Positions 27,258 to 37,504 of a stretch of DNA of 64,000 bases are shown one piece after another. The notes beneath the pieces were generated by a model that saw only the letters and a list, made by a program, of their open reading frames with translations, made no database searches and was not told the origin of the DNA. The DNA comes from Acinetobacter brisouii CIP 110357 (GTDB lineage: Bacteria; Pseudomonadota; Gammaproteobacteria; Pseudomonadales; Moraxellaceae), in contig NZ_KI530762.1 of assembly GCF_000488275.1 (NCBI RefSeq), forward strand, positions 329,536 through 393,535. The letters are read 5' to 3'. A program made the position numbers and the translations under genes. Within the stretch, counting starts at the first letter, position 1. Each line of letters opens with the position of its first letter.

Positions 27258-27557
27258 TTAAGTTGCGATGTTGGTTTGGTAGTGGCGCTGTATTTCACAG
27301 ACTTCAACGCTATAGTGCTTATACCAGCGTTTCTGTCCAGTCTGTTGAGCCACTATATGTTCACGATCTTGTTGCCAACGCTGAATACTTTCAAGGTCAG
27401 ACCAGTAAGAAAGCGCTAGTTCTTTTCCATTTTCAGTATAAGCCTCAAACTTGAGACAGCCATATTCAGACAAGGCTTTTTGTCTTAAATGTTGTGCAAG
27501 CTGGCTGTATTCATGATCAAGCTGTACAATCTCAGCTTTGAAAATCACCACAAACAT
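27258..27557 (-). CDS. Antibiotic biosynthesis monooxygenase (ABM) domain protein
   Basis: The 99-residue protein fits the dimeric ferredoxin-like ABM fold: strand MFVVIFKAEI, helix EYSQLAQHLRQKA, strand YGCLKFEAYT, then the LALSYWSDLESIQRWQQDREH block seen in YczJ-type members. Small ABM proteins include quinol and heme-degrading enzymes, and many have no known role. It follows ybeY by 20 bases on the same strand and may be part of the miaB-ybeZ-ybeY transcript. Confidence 0.78.
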   Translation of the reverse strand: MFVVIFKAEIVQLDHEYSQLAQHLRQKALSEYGCLKFEAYTENGKELALSYWSDLESIQRWQQDREHIVAQQTGQKRWYKHYSVEVCEIQRHYQTNIAT

Positions 27558-27577
27558 CAGTTTGCACTCCAGCGAAT

Positions 27578-28057
27578 TTATAGATCCAGATAGGGATTAT
27601 CTAAACTGAGTTTACTGAGGATCTCAACTTCGAGAGTCTCCATTTCTTCAGCGTCCTGTTCGCCAGTTTCATGGTCATAGCCCAACAAATGTAGCGTGCC
27701 ATGTACCAGCATATGGGTAAAATGATCCAGAGGTCTTTTCTTTTGCTGATCTGCTTCTTGAAGCACAACAGGAATACAGATCACCAAATCACCCAATGGG
27801 AAAGCATCCAGCATCGGGAGTACTTCTTCAGGAATATCACTGGGAAAAGATAAAACATTGGTCGGTTTATCTTTTTGGCGATATTGCAAATTCAGTGCGT
27901 GGCTTTCTGCATTATCCACACAAGCGATGCCGATCTCGCAATCTTGCTGCATGCCTATATGACGTAAAGTAGTCTCAATGACTTTTTTTATATAACTGCG
28001 TTTTAGCACCAATTCAGGTGCTAAAACGTCTTGTTGTAACGAAAGATTAAGTTTCAA
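27578..28057 (-). CDS. ybeY: Endoribonuclease YbeY (rRNA maturation factor)
   Basis: YbeY is a zinc-dependent endoribonuclease needed for 16S rRNA 3'-end maturation and ribosome quality control. The 159-residue product has the H-x3-H-x5-H zinc motif within [12 protein letters not shown] and the upstream KPTNVLSFP block. It follows ybeZ by nine bases, the usual operon pair. Confidence 0.95.
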   Translation of the reverse strand: MKLNLSLQQDVLAPELVLKRSYIKKVIETTLRHIGMQQDCEIGIACVDNAESHALNLQYRQKDKPTNVLSFPSDIPEEVLPMLDAFPLGDLVICIPVVLQEADQQKKRPLDHFTHMLVHGTLHLLGYDHETGEQDAEEMETLEVEILSKLSLDNPYLDL

Positions 28058-28066
28058 AATTTGTCC

Positions 28067-29149
28067 TTAAGCGTCCTGATGCTGAGCATCTGCTGCTACA
28101 TCATTTTCCTGAACTAGGGCTTCATGGCGTGCTTTACGTGCAGCACGTTCTTCAGCACCAATTCGGTGTTGCTCACTGTCCCAACCTTCATAGGCCTCGA
28201 CAATTTTTTGTACCAGTTGATGGCGCACCACATCACGTGAGTGGAAGCGGGTAATGTGAATTTCAGTCACAGGTTCAAGTACACGTAAAGCATGAGCTAA
28301 ACCTGACTGCTGGCCACGTGGCAAGTCAATCTGCGTAATATCGCCTGTAATGACCGCACGTGAACCAAAACCTAAACGGGTGAGGAACATTTTCATCTGT
28401 TCAGGTGTGGTGTTTTGTGCTTCATCCAAAATCACGAAGGAGTGATTTAAGGTACGACCACGCATGTAGGCCAAAGGCGCAACTTCAATCACTTGGCGTT
28501 CAATCAGTTTCGCTACTTTTTCAAAGCCGAGCATTTCATACAATGCATCGTAGAGTGGGCGTAAATACGGGTCAATTTTCTGGCTTAAATCGCCGGGTAA
28601 GAAACCCAGCTTTTCACCAGCTTCAACCGCAGGTCGAACCAGTAAAATACGCTGGATTTCATTGCGTTCCAGCATGTCGACAGCTGCGGCAACGGCTAAA
28701 TAGGTTTTACCTGTCCCCGCAGGGCCGATACCAAAGGAAATGTCACTTTGCAAAATACGTTGTACGTAGCGTTTCTGGTTTGCGCCACGCGGGTTAATCC
28801 GCCCTTTTCGTGTTTGCAACCAGATACTGTCCAACCCAGTATGTTCCTGACCTTCGTCATCCATGAGATCACGTTCGGTCTGGCTACCTTGAATCATCAT
28901 GTGTAACTGATCTGCACTCACTGAGGAGGACAGTTCTGCTTCTTCATGCAGTCGCTGTAGGAGAGTTTCTGCTCTCTCCACCGCTTCAATATCCCCATCG
29001 ATATAGAAAACATCACCTCGATGAGTAATTTGGACATCTAAACGTTGTTCGATTTGTTTCAAGTGAGCGTTATAAGCACCCAACATGCTTTTTAAACGCT
29101 CCATTGAAATACCCGGAAAAGATACTGTACGTCGGATCGCTGCAGTCAA
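28067..29149 (-). CDS. ybeZ: PhoH-like ATPase YbeZ
   Basis: YbeZ is a PhoH-family P-loop ATPase that interacts with YbeY. The 360-residue product has a small N-terminal KH-like region, the Walker A motif GPAGTGKT and the Walker B block FVILDEAQNTTPEQMKMFLTR. The gene stands between miaB and ybeY on the same strand, with 39- and nine-base gaps. Confidence 0.95.
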   Translation of the reverse strand: MTAAIRRTVSFPGISMERLKSMLGAYNAHLKQIEQRLDVQITHRGDVFYIDGDIEAVERAETLLQRLHEEAELSSSVSADQLHMMIQGSQTERDLMDDEGQEHTGLDSIWLQTRKGRINPRGANQKRYVQRILQSDISFGIGPAGTGKTYLAVAAAVDMLERNEIQRILLVRPAVEAGEKLGFLPGDLSQKIDPYLRPLYDALYEMLGFEKVAKLIERQVIEVAPLAYMRGRTLNHSFVILDEAQNTTPEQMKMFLTRLGFGSRAVITGDITQIDLPRGQQSGLAHALRVLEPVTEIHITRFHSRDVVRHQLVQKIVEAYEGWDSEQHRIGAEERAARKARHEALVQENDVAADAQHQDA

Positions 29150-29188
29150 GACAATTCCTTTAAGTGTTGTTTAGTCTATAGCCCTACA

Positions 29189-30646
29189 TTACGCCACGTC
29201 AGGCTCAAGATTCAAGAGCTCTCCATAGACTAAATTTAAAGTTTTGATGTCAGTAATCTCGATTTCTGCAAAACGACCCAGCCATGCTGCATCACCAATA
29301 AACGTGACTAAGCGGGTATTGTCTGCCGTGCCGACTAACAGGTTGGGATCTTTCTCTGAAACATTTTCGATCAGGACACGTTGAACAGTACCCAGCATGG
29401 CATCCGTTTTGTCGATACTAGATTGCTTAATGACTTTTTGTACCTGTGCCAGACGCTCTTTTTTCACTTCTTCAGGGGTTGTGTCTTCAAGCTCTGAAGC
29501 AGGTGTACCTGGGCGTTTAGAGTAAATAAAGCTATAAGAATGATCGAAATCCAAATCTTTAATGAACTGTAAAGTTTCTGCAAAATTTTCATCAGTTTCG
29601 CCTGGGAAACCAATAATAAAGTCACTCGATAAATGCATGTCTGGGCGGATTGCACGTAACTTCTCAATTTTATTGATATAAACATCAATCGTGTGGTTAC
29701 GTTTCATGGCCTGTAACACGGCATTTGAACCGCTTTGTACAGGCAAGTGTAAGTGAGACACCATTTGCGGCAGGTCACGGTAGCATTGAATCAGGTCATC
29801 CGAAAATTCAAGTGGATGTGATGTTGTGTAGCGTAAACGGCCAATACCCGGAATTTCCGAGACCAAACGCAACAAGTCTGCAAAAGTACAGATGTTGCCA
29901 TCGAAGGTTTCACCCCGATAACCATTGACGTTTTGTCCAAGCAGGCTAATTTCACGTACGCCTTTTTCTGCAAGTCCTGCAATTTCAGCCAAGACATCGT
30001 CCAGAGGACGCGAAACTTCTTCACCACGGGTATACGGTACAACACAGAATGAACAGTATTTTGAGCAGCCTTCCATAATTGAAACAAAGGCTTTGTAACC
30101 TTCAACACGCGGTTCAGGCAAGAAGTCAAATTTTTCAATATCAGGGAAGGAAATATCGACCAGTTTAATTTTGTCTTGCTTTGGCTTTTCAATCTGTTCT
30201 TGGTGTTGATCCAGCATTTGAGGTAAACGGTGCAGAGTTTGCGGTCCAAAAACCATATCGACATACGGCGCACGTTTTTGGATGTTGTCACCTTCCTGTG
30301 ATGCGACACAGCCACCGACACCAATAATCAGGTCAGGATTTTTTTCTTTGAGTTTGCGCCAGCGCCCGAGTTCACTGAATACTTTTTCCTGTGCTTTTTC
30401 GCGAATCGAACAGGTGTTCATCAGTAAAATATCGGCATCTTTGGGATCGTTGGTGAGCTCGTAACCATGTGAGTCGCCAAGCAAGTCTGCCATACGGTGA
30501 CTGTCATATTCATTCATTTGACACCCTTGAGTTTCAATGTACAGCTTTTTGACTGTATTTGAAGCATCAGAGGTGTGCAAAGGCTGGGAGACAGTGTTTT
30601 CTGAGGCAGCTTCGGCACGTGCTGGAATGAAGGTCTGAACCGTCAT
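29189..30646 (-). CDS. miaB: tRNA-2-methylthio-N6-dimethylallyladenosine synthase MiaB
   Basis: MiaB is a radical SAM methylthiotransferase that adds a methylthio group to i6A37 in tRNAs. The 485-residue product has the N-terminal UPF0004 cluster-binding region ([15 protein letters not shown], later GVGGCVAS). The radical SAM CxxxCxxC motif is CSKYCSFC, and there is a C-terminal TRAM domain. About 30 poorly conserved residues precede the first conserved block. It leads the miaB-ybeZ-ybeY operon. Confidence 0.96.
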   Translation of the reverse strand: MTVQTFIPARAEAASENTVSQPLHTSDASNTVKKLYIETQGCQMNEYDSHRMADLLGDSHGYELTNDPKDADILLMNTCSIREKAQEKVFSELGRWRKLKEKNPDLIIGVGGCVASQEGDNIQKRAPYVDMVFGPQTLHRLPQMLDQHQEQIEKPKQDKIKLVDISFPDIEKFDFLPEPRVEGYKAFVSIMEGCSKYCSFCVVPYTRGEEVSRPLDDVLAEIAGLAEKGVREISLLGQNVNGYRGETFDGNICTFADLLRLVSEIPGIGRLRYTTSHPLEFSDDLIQCYRDLPQMVSHLHLPVQSGSNAVLQAMKRNHTIDVYINKIEKLRAIRPDMHLSSDFIIGFPGETDENFAETLQFIKDLDFDHSYSFIYSKRPGTPASELEDTTPEEVKKERLAQVQKVIKQSSIDKTDAMLGTVQRVLIENVSEKDPNLLVGTADNTRLVTFIGDAAWLGRFAEIEITDIKTLNLVYGELLNLEPDVA

Positions 30647-30900
30647 GTAGGCTCCTGAAAAATAGGGCTAAGTGATCAGATGCTGAGAAGCATGATGCTG
30701 AAACACTTTGGCAGAGAATAAAAGGAGCAGTATTTTAGCATTTTTTGTTTTGAAGCTATAGCTCTTTTAGTTTTTCCCAATCAGCATAAAGTTGCTGATT
30801 ATTTGTGCAAAATTATTACATAACATAACAACAACAATGTATGTATTAACATTAAACTGAGGGCAAAAATTGCAGGGCAAGCGAAGGTGTATTCGGCTAT

Positions 30901-32871
30901 ATGAACAGATTGCGGGTTTTATGTGCAACAACATATCAATTTTATGGCCGTTTATTTGCCTTGGGATGTGTTTTGGGGACAAGTTGTGTCGCATCTGCTG
31001 CCGAAGAGCAGTTTAACGATGCATTACGAGCTGCCAGCTCAGGAAATACCGCACTATTAGATCAGTATTCTGCCAGTATGCAGCAAGATAGCTTGGGATA
31101 TTATCCTGAATATTGGAAGCTTAATATGAGCTTGGGTTATCAGCCTTCAGGTAATATTATTGACTTTGCCAAACGTTACCCACAGTCGGCGATGGCTGAA
31201 AAACTTGCCGCAGATTATGTCGAAGAAAAAGTTAAACAAGCTGATTATAGCAATGCCCGACCTGTCGTTCCTTATGTAACTAATCCTGATCAGGCCGAAA
31301 GCTGTGCAGTAGCACAGGTTCGTGCTAAGTCAGATGACCCGCTGGTTTTTGCAGAATTTAAAGATCTTTGGCTAAATACAGGAAATTTACCCGAATCTTG
31401 TCAGGGGGTGGGACGGATGATGTTGACCAGCCCCTTGATGAGCACACAAGACAAACAACAGCGTTTATGGGGTGAATTGCGCGCCGGACAAATAGACAAG
31501 GCTCAAGCAACAGCGAATGCTATGGGCTTAAATCTCTCCTTGGCACAGTTCAACCAGATTCAAAGTAACCCGTTAAATTATTTATGGTCAGCACCTAAAA
31601 ACAATGATGCAGATTATGCCTATCTTATTTTTGCGCTTGCCCGTTTGACCGAAACCGATCTGGATTCGGGTTTAAGTGCCACCAATCGTGCTGCGGAAAA
31701 TGTGCCTGAAGCTGTACAGAAATATTTGTATCGCACAGTGGCTTATATTGGCGGAACTACCGTACTCAAAAATAATTTTAACCGCATTGTGTTGAACTAT
31801 TTTGATGCCAGTTATGGTGGCTTGCCATTTAGCCCAGAAGAAGCTGAAGTCTATGCGCGCCAAGCTGTACGTTTTGGTGCTTGGGACAGTGTGATGCGTG
31901 CGATTGGCAGTATGACAATCACCCAGCAACAGGAGGATCGCTGGCAGTACTGGCTAGGGCGTGCTTATGAACAGCGCGGCGATGCCAATTCAAAACGCAT
32001 TGCGATGGGGATTTATCAGCAATTGGCACAAAGTGGCGATGATTATCATAACTTGTTAGCGCAAGAGCGTTTAGGTAAAAATTATAACAAACGCGAACAA
32101 GCTCAACCTTCAAGTCGAGATTTTCAGCGTTTAGATCAAGATATCCATTTTCGGCGTGCATTTACCCTGAAAAAAATTAATGCACCCGACAGTTATACTA
32201 ACCGTGAATGGAACTGGGCGGTACGTCAGGCATACTTACGTGAAGATGATGGATTATTGTTGGCTGCTGCCCAGCGTGCTGCCGATTTGGGTTGGTATGA
32301 TCGGGCAATTTATGCTGCTAACCGCACAGTGAAGAAACATAATGACAATTTGAGCTATTTGACACCACATCAGAATACGGTACTGAGCTATAGCCAAAAT
32401 GTTAATTTAGACCCCGCATGGGCTTATGGTTTAATGCGTCAGGAAAGTCGTTTTGTGACTCATGCACGTTCCAATGTTGGAGCGGGAGGTTTAATGCAAA
32501 TTATGCCTACAACCGCGAAACAAGTCGCAAAACAAATGGGGGAAACGTATAATCCTGCAGTCTTAACGGACATGAATACCAATATTCGTTATGGCACATA
32601 TTATTTGTCGATGATTCAAGGGCAGCTTAACGGTAATGCTGTCTTGGCGACAGCAGGTTATAATGCTGGCCCAAATCGGGCACGCCGTTGGCAAGCCAAT
32701 ACGGGGACAATCGCTGCGGATCAGTATGTGGAAAGTATTCCGTTGTCAGAAACACGTGATTATGTGAAAAATGTGATGACCAATGCAACGCATTACGGCG
32801 CAGTGCTTGGTCAGGGAATACAAAATATTGGTAAATGGATGCGTGCTATTCCAGCGCGTATAGAGCAATAA
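30901..32871 (+). CDS. slt: Soluble lytic murein transglycosylase
   Basis: Slt cleaves glycan strands of peptidoglycan in the periplasm, forming 1,6-anhydro ends. The 656-residue product has an N-terminal signal peptide with probable cleavage near VASAAEE (about residue 35), a long superhelical region, and a C-terminal SLT domain. The catalytic Glu lies in the block MRQESRF, followed by GAGGLMQIMPTTA. It is divergent from miaB. Confidence 0.93.
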   Translation: MNRLRVLCATTYQFYGRLFALGCVLGTSCVASAAEEQFNDALRAASSGNTALLDQYSASMQQDSLGYYPEYWKLNMSLGYQPSGNIIDFAKRYPQSAMAEKLAADYVEEKVKQADYSNARPVVPYVTNPDQAESCAVAQVRAKSDDPLVFAEFKDLWLNTGNLPESCQGVGRMMLTSPLMSTQDKQQRLWGELRAGQIDKAQATANAMGLNLSLAQFNQIQSNPLNYLWSAPKNNDADYAYLIFALARLTETDLDSGLSATNRAAENVPEAVQKYLYRTVAYIGGTTVLKNNFNRIVLNYFDASYGGLPFSPEEAEVYARQAVRFGAWDSVMRAIGSMTITQQQEDRWQYWLGRAYEQRGDANSKRIAMGIYQQLAQSGDDYHNLLAQERLGKNYNKREQAQPSSRDFQRLDQDIHFRRAFTLKKINAPDSYTNREWNWAVRQAYLREDDGLLLAAAQRAADLGWYDRAIYAANRTVKKHNDNLSYLTPHQNTVLSYSQNVNLDPAWAYGLMRQESRFVTHARSNVGAGGLMQIMPTTAKQVAKQMGETYNPAVLTDMNTNIRYGTYYLSMIQGQLNGNAVLATAGYNAGPNRARRWQANTGTIAADQYVESIPLSETRDYVKNVMTNATHYGAVLGQGIQNIGKWMRAIPARIEQ

Positions 32872-32902
32872 ATCTGAGAGATGTAAGATTTTGGTTTTCT
32901 AC

Positions 32903-33571
32903 ATGGCTAAACAAGGATGTCTAGAGCATTCAGCTTCTCTAATCGTGAGTTTATTGATTGCTATTGGTTTTTTGGTTATTTTCTCCTCAGCTCATGCACA
33001 GCCAAATCAAAGCCCAAGCCGAGGCTACATTTTACATGTTCAAATGACACCTGCAGTTTGTGCGCTTGATCCTAATCGTAAAAAACAGCGTAAATGTTTA
33101 GAGGGTTATGCCCTGACAGTTGCAGGTTTGGTTCCTGAAGGTCGTTATACGGGATGTGAAACCACTAGCTCCGCCATTTTACCGCCGTTACAAGCCAAAG
33201 TTGTTGCGCGTATTATTCCTGATGAAGTGTCGCGGATTCAGCTTTGGCATAGTGTTGGTGACTGTATGTCTATGTCTGCGGTACAGTATTTTAGAACAAT
33301 TATTAACTACGCCCAGCGCTTAAAAATTCCTGCTGTTCTAACTGATGCTTCATCACATACGATTCAGCGTCAAACCTTGTTGGCACAGTTTCTGAAACTC
33401 AACTCAGGATTGCCTGCCGATGGGATTGAATTTTCCTGTCAAAATAATCATGGAACAACTTTATTGACCCATGTGAGTGTTTGTTACAATAGCAATGGTT
33501 CTTATAAGTCATGTACAAGTCATGAACTGTCTAACTGCCCGAAAAATTTCACTATTCAGGGAACCTATTAG
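32903..33571 (+). CDS. Exported RNase T2-like protein lacking catalytic residues
   Basis: From the ATG at 32903 the 222-residue protein has a signal peptide ending near AHAQP (about residue 33). The mature part aligns with the RNase T2/RNase I fold: Cys53 and Cys65 precede a CAS I-like segment LTVAGLVPE (residues 71-79), where active members have a HGLWP core. A CAS II-like segment LWHSVGDC (114-121) stands where they have E-W-x-K-H-G-x-C. Thus both catalytic His, the Glu and the Lys are replaced (A74, V118, L114, S117), while eight Cys remain for disulfides. It is probably a non-enzymatic binding or inhibitor-like protein. It follows slt by 31 bases. Confidence 0.7.
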   Translation: MAKQGCLEHSASLIVSLLIAIGFLVIFSSAHAQPNQSPSRGYILHVQMTPAVCALDPNRKKQRKCLEGYALTVAGLVPEGRYTGCETTSSAILPPLQAKVVARIIPDEVSRIQLWHSVGDCMSMSAVQYFRTIINYAQRLKIPAVLTDASSHTIQRQTLLAQFLKLNSGLPADGIEFSCQNNHGTTLLTHVSVCYNSNGSYKSCTSHELSNCPKNFTIQGTY

Positions 33572-33840
33572 CGATGGCGATGATGAGTCATCAGAAGCTC
33601 ATTTGATTGCTTTAAAAAGATAAAAATACTTGTCAGATCCCTTCAGATTTTTGTTTTGAGCAAATTTAGCTATTAATAAGCCTAATTTTGTTTAAATTAT
33701 CTATCAGACTTTTGTTGCAAATCATTCTATTTTTTATGCAGGACTCGCAAGATTGGAGTACAATAATTGCCGTTTATGATTAACGATTAAATGGAAAAAC
33801 TGTTTAATCATATCAACGATCCTCAATTGGAGATAATTAC

Positions 33841-34827
33841 ATGAAGCAACCCGTTCGTGTTGCCGTTACTGGCGCTGCAGGTCAAATTGGTTATAGCTTG
33901 TTATTCCGTATCGCAAGCGGCGAAATGTTAGGGAAAGACCAACCAGTTATTTTACAATTGCTTGAAATTCCAGTTGAGAAAGCTCAACAAGCGCTTAAAG
34001 GCGTGATGATGGAACTTGATGACTGTGCGTTCCCATTATTGGCAGGCATGATCGGTACTGATGATCCAAAAGTTGCATTTAAAGATGCTGACTATGCATT
34101 GTTAGTTGGTTCACGTCCACGTGGTCCTGGTATGGAACGTGCTGACTTACTTAAAGTAAACGGCGAAATCTTCATTGGTCAAGGCAAAGCACTAAACGAA
34201 GTTGCTAGCCGTGATGTTAAAGTGCTTGTTGTAGGTAACCCTGCTAACACTAACGCTTACATCGCAATGAAATCTGCTCCAGATCTTCCAGCGAAAAACT
34301 TTACAGCTATGTTGCGTCTTGACCACAACCGTGCGTTGACTCAACTTGCTCAAAAAGCGGGTGTTGCTGTAGCTGACATCGACAACATGACAGTTTGGGG
34401 TAACCACTCTCCGACAATGTATGCTGACTACCGTTTTGCAAATGTAAACGGCGAAAGCTTAAAAGACAAAATCAACGATGCAGCATGGAATAAAGACGTA
34501 TTCCTTCCTACCGTTGGTAAACGCGGTGCTGCGATCATTGAAGCACGTGGTTTGTCTTCTGCTGCTTCTGCTGCAAATGCTGCAATCGACCATATGCATG
34601 ACTGGGCGCTTGGTACAAACGGCAAATGGGTAACTATGGGTATTCCTTCTGACGGTTCTTATGGTATCCCTGAAGGCGTAATGTTCGGTTTCCCTGTAAC
34701 AACTGAAAACGGTGAATACAAAATCGTTCAAGGTTTGGAAATTGATGAATTCAGCCGTGAGCGTATCAACGTTACATTGAACGAACTTGAAGAAGAGCGT
34801 GCAGCAATTGCTGATATGCTTAAATAA
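33841..34827 (+). CDS. mdh: Malate dehydrogenase
   Basis: Mdh interconverts malate and oxaloacetate with NAD in the TCA cycle. The 328-residue product is of the cytosolic-type bacterial family: NAD-binding [21 protein letters not shown] at the start, substrate Arg residues in [14 protein letters not shown], and the catalytic His in [16 protein letters not shown] site precedes the ATG. The 269-base upstream gap (33572-33840) is AT-rich and presumably holds the promoter; I see no gene there. Confidence 0.97.
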   Translation: MKQPVRVAVTGAAGQIGYSLLFRIASGEMLGKDQPVILQLLEIPVEKAQQALKGVMMELDDCAFPLLAGMIGTDDPKVAFKDADYALLVGSRPRGPGMERADLLKVNGEIFIGQGKALNEVASRDVKVLVVGNPANTNAYIAMKSAPDLPAKNFTAMLRLDHNRALTQLAQKAGVAVADIDNMTVWGNHSPTMYADYRFANVNGESLKDKINDAAWNKDVFLPTVGKRGAAIIEARGLSSAASAANAAIDHMHDWALGTNGKWVTMGIPSDGSYGIPEGVMFGFPVTTENGEYKIVQGLEIDEFSRERINVTLNELEEERAAIADMLK

Positions 34828-34856
34828 TTAAAATTTAATCTTCAAGATTAAGTTTG

Positions 34857-34889
34857 AAAAAAGCACTCCATTTTCGGGGTGCTTTTTTT
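34857..34889 (+). terminator. Terminator after mdh
   Basis: AAGCACTCC pairs with GGGGTGCTT, with an A-run before and seven Ts after. Confidence 0.88.
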
Positions 34890-34977
34890 ATGGCTTTACA
34901 CGAATTCAACTGAGTATTGCTCAACAAAAGTACAGTAATTCCTTAGAATAAAGTTATGTTGCTTTGGAGAATAAAAA

Positions 34978-35229
34978 ATGTTTGAACAACAACCAACACT
35001 ACAATTACTGTTTCAACAACTCGGCTTGGCTGCAGAAGCAGAAGCGATGGAGGAGTTTGTTACAACACATCAACTGGCACAAAATGTTTATTTGGCAGAT
35101 GCTCCATTCTGGAGTGCATCGCAACGTGAGTTTTTACAACATCGTTGTGACCAAGATGATGAATGGGCAATTATCGTCGATGAACTCAATGAACTGTTAC
35201 ATACAGACGCTCAATATCCTTTGTCTTGA
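34978..35229 (+). CDS. DUF2789 family protein
   Basis: The 83-residue protein has the DUF2789 layout: helical N terminus (LQLLFQQLGLAAEAEAMEEF), the signature LADAPFWSASQREFL near residues 39-53, then DDEWAIIVDELNELL. The family is small, soluble and uncharacterised. A TTTGGAGAA site precedes the ATG. It lies alone between two terminators. Confidence 0.88.
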   Translation: MFEQQPTLQLLFQQLGLAAEAEAMEEFVTTHQLAQNVYLADAPFWSASQREFLQHRCDQDDEWAIIVDELNELLHTDAQYPLS

Positions 35230-35240
35230 TATCGAAATCT

Positions 35241-35274
35241 AAAAACCTCTATGCGTTGCCATAGAGGTTTTTTT
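35241..35274. terminator. Bidirectional terminator after the DUF2789 gene
   Basis: AAAACCTCTATG pairs with CATAGAGGTTTT around a six-base loop, with T-runs usable on both strands by the convergent genes. Confidence 0.88.
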
Positions 35275-35276
35275 AT

Positions 35277-35804
35277 TTAATGGAACTGGGTTTTAATCAA
35301 TTCGATAAACCAGATTTCCTGACGCAGCGGCTTAAAAGCTGGATGTGTGTGTAGAAGCTCATGATCATATTCGGAACTGACAACATATTTACGCAGCCAG
35401 TGCTTGGTAAGCGCCTGTTCTTTTTTCACCATTGAGGCATATGCCAAGAAGAAATATAAATCGCCGTAGGGTAAATGAGATAATGGTTTTAAAATTTGCT
35501 GGGTAATCAGTGCGAATTTATTATCCTGACTGAGCTCAAAATAAATCATATATGCTTTGGCAAGCTGTAAAGATAAATCCACATACAATTGGATCGAGAT
35601 TTCTTCAAACTCGATTCGAGCCTGCTCTAGAATAGCCAGAGCTTCATGTAAAAAATACAGCTGTTCTTGACGATTGTTGCTGAACGTGACCAGCTGCAAG
35701 CGTAAATTACCGCGTTCCAAAGCCAGTTCGGGGCTATTGGCATCTAAATAAAGTTGATCAGTTTCCCCGATCCGCGCAATAATCTCTTGGCTATTATTCA
35801 ACAT
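35277..35804 (-). CDS. Hypothetical helical protein
   Basis: The 175-residue protein is predicted to be almost entirely helical, with repeated amphipathic helices reminiscent of TPR-like folds (LYFLHEALAILEQARIEFEE; LYFFLAYASMVKKEQALTKHWL). The C terminus HPAFKPLRQEIWFIELI resembles the ends of some TPR-repeat proteins. No catalytic motif or signal peptide is seen. It follows the 2OG oxygenase gene by 80 bases on the same strand. Confidence 0.6.
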   Translation of the reverse strand: MLNNSQEIIARIGETDQLYLDANSPELALERGNLRLQLVTFSNNRQEQLYFLHEALAILEQARIEFEEISIQLYVDLSLQLAKAYMIYFELSQDNKFALITQQILKPLSHLPYGDLYFFLAYASMVKKEQALTKHWLRKYVVSSEYDHELLHTHPAFKPLRQEIWFIELIKTQFH

Positions 35805-35884
35805 ACTTCAATCCTCAATCGCTTATTTGCAGTATATGCGGATATCTCGACACTTTTAAAGTGAGAAAATATTAACTGTGGTGA

Positions 35885-36487
35885 CTATGACCAAATCGAG
35901 TGATTGCTACGCATCCATGCTGTAATGGATAAGCGCTGCTGTTTCGCCGCCAAGACTTCATGCAATAAGTCACTTTGAAAAAGTGCAATACGATTTGGTT
36001 TAGGTTCTAAAATATGCCAGTTTTGCTGTTTATCTTGCAGGCGTAATTGTCCACCCCAGTCTTCATGCCATTCTGGATGTAAATATAATACTGCTGAAAT
36101 CAGACGATCATTCTTTTTTTGAGGGTTATCTCGGTGTAAGGCATAAAATTCACCAGCGTTATAACAGGCAAAGTGCGCTTCCACTTCACGAATCCCGAAG
36201 AAAAATGCCTGATTGAGTTCCTGAGCCAGATGCATCAATGTTGTTACGTGTTGCTCAGCAATCGGCAAATTATCATTGATCCATAAAATATGATCACTAC
36301 GAATTTGGCTGACGACACCATTTTGAATGGCAGCATCCCGAAATTCGTTTAAATGGTGCATACATTCCTGATGGACTGACTGTAAATATTCTTCAGAATA
36401 CGCCTGATCAATCACACTGAACCCAGTGTTATCCAAATCATTGATAATTTTATTAATATCCCAGAGGTTTGATAAAGTTTCAGCCAT
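35885..36487 (-). CDS. 2OG-Fe(II) dioxygenase family protein
   Basis: The 200-residue protein has the double-stranded beta-helix iron triad H118-x-D120 and H176, and a 2-oxoglutarate-binding Arg at 185 (QRLSITAWMR). The segment YALHRDNPQKKNDRLISAVLY is typical of prolyl-4-hydroxylase-like members, including the SM-20/PiuC type. The substrate is unknown. No siderophore receptor gene is adjacent, so a PiuC role is not supported by context. Confidence 0.85.
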   Translation of the reverse strand: MAETLSNLWDINKIINDLDNTGFSVIDQAYSEEYLQSVHQECMHHLNEFRDAAIQNGVVSQIRSDHILWINDNLPIAEQHVTTLMHLAQELNQAFFFGIREVEAHFACYNAGEFYALHRDNPQKKNDRLISAVLYLHPEWHEDWGGQLRLQDKQQNWHILEPKPNRIALFQSDLLHEVLAAKQQRLSITAWMRSNHSIWS

Positions 36488-36605
36488 AATTCTCCAAAAA
36501 ATCTAATCATATAAAAAAGCTGAGCCATTTTAGAACAAGTGCCCAATCCGCATCGATGTTTTTTTCATGTTAAGATAGCTGTTGATTTTAGGAATTGATA
36601 CAAAC

Positions 36606-37463
36606 ATGAATTATCGTCACCATTTTCATGCTGGCAACTTCGCGGATGTCATGAAGCATGTACTTTTGTTACAACTTCTGACGCGCCTGAATGCAAAAGA
36701 TAAACCTTATCGTTATATCGACACGCATGGCGGTGCGGGAAAATATGACTTGTCAGAAGCGCCTGCCCAAAAGTCAGGGGAATACCTCTCAGGCATTCAT
36801 CGTCTGGTGCAATTGCCTTCAATTCAGAAACGTCAAGCACCCGAAGCTGTGCAGCAGTATTTGAATTTGGTAGAAAGCATGCGTGTTGAAGATGGACGTG
36901 GTGCTTACCCAGGTTCACCATGGTTTGCCTTGCAAGGTATGCGTGACATCGACAAAGCCACCATTTTTGAAATGCAACGAGATGTGTTTCAGCAATTACG
37001 CCACAATATTCGTGACAAACGTGCAGGCTTGCATGAGCGTGATGCTTATGAAGGATTGCTGGGTGTGATTCCACCAAAAGAAAAACGTGGTTTGGTGATG
37101 ATTGACCCACCTTATGAATTAGAACGTAAGGATTTCCCGCAATTGGTTGAGCTGTTGGTGAATGCCTACAAAAAATGGCCAACAGGCGTATTTGCGGTAT
37201 GGTATCCAATTAAAGATCGTCCGATGATTGAGCGTTTTGAGAAAAAAATGAGCAAAACGGGAATTCGCCGTCAGCTCGTTTGTGAAATCTGTGTTTGGCC
37301 AGATGATACACCTATAGGCTTAAATGGCTGTGGTATGTTGATTATTAATCCACCTTGGCAGTTTGCTGAACAAGCAGATCAAGCATTACATTGGTTATTC
37401 CCACATTTGCGCATGCAAGAGAACGGTGGTTCAGTTGCAGTCAAATGGTTAGTGGGTGAATAA
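36606..37463 (+). CDS. rlmJ: 23S rRNA (adenine(2030)-N6)-methyltransferase RlmJ
   Basis: RlmJ methylates A2030 of 23S rRNA using SAM. I start at the ATG at 36606 (MNYRHHFHAGNFADVMKH), giving 285 residues against 280 in E. coli; the frame is open eight codons upstream without conservation. The DPPY catalytic motif is in VMIDPPYELERKDF. The N-terminal THGGAGKYD block is part of the SAM site. Confidence 0.94.
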   Translation: MNYRHHFHAGNFADVMKHVLLLQLLTRLNAKDKPYRYIDTHGGAGKYDLSEAPAQKSGEYLSGIHRLVQLPSIQKRQAPEAVQQYLNLVESMRVEDGRGAYPGSPWFALQGMRDIDKATIFEMQRDVFQQLRHNIRDKRAGLHERDAYEGLLGVIPPKEKRGLVMIDPPYELERKDFPQLVELLVNAYKKWPTGVFAVWYPIKDRPMIERFEKKMSKTGIRRQLVCEICVWPDDTPIGLNGCGMLIINPPWQFAEQADQALHWLFPHLRMQENGGSVAVKWLVGE

Positions 37464-37504
37464 TACATACGGTTTTAATCAAACAATATTGGGGAAGCAA
37501 CAAC

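Noticed and set aside
34964..35242. A 92-codon frame overlapping the DUF2789 gene
   Set aside because: It is a shifted-frame shadow; the DUF2789 frame has a clear family signature and ribosome binding site.
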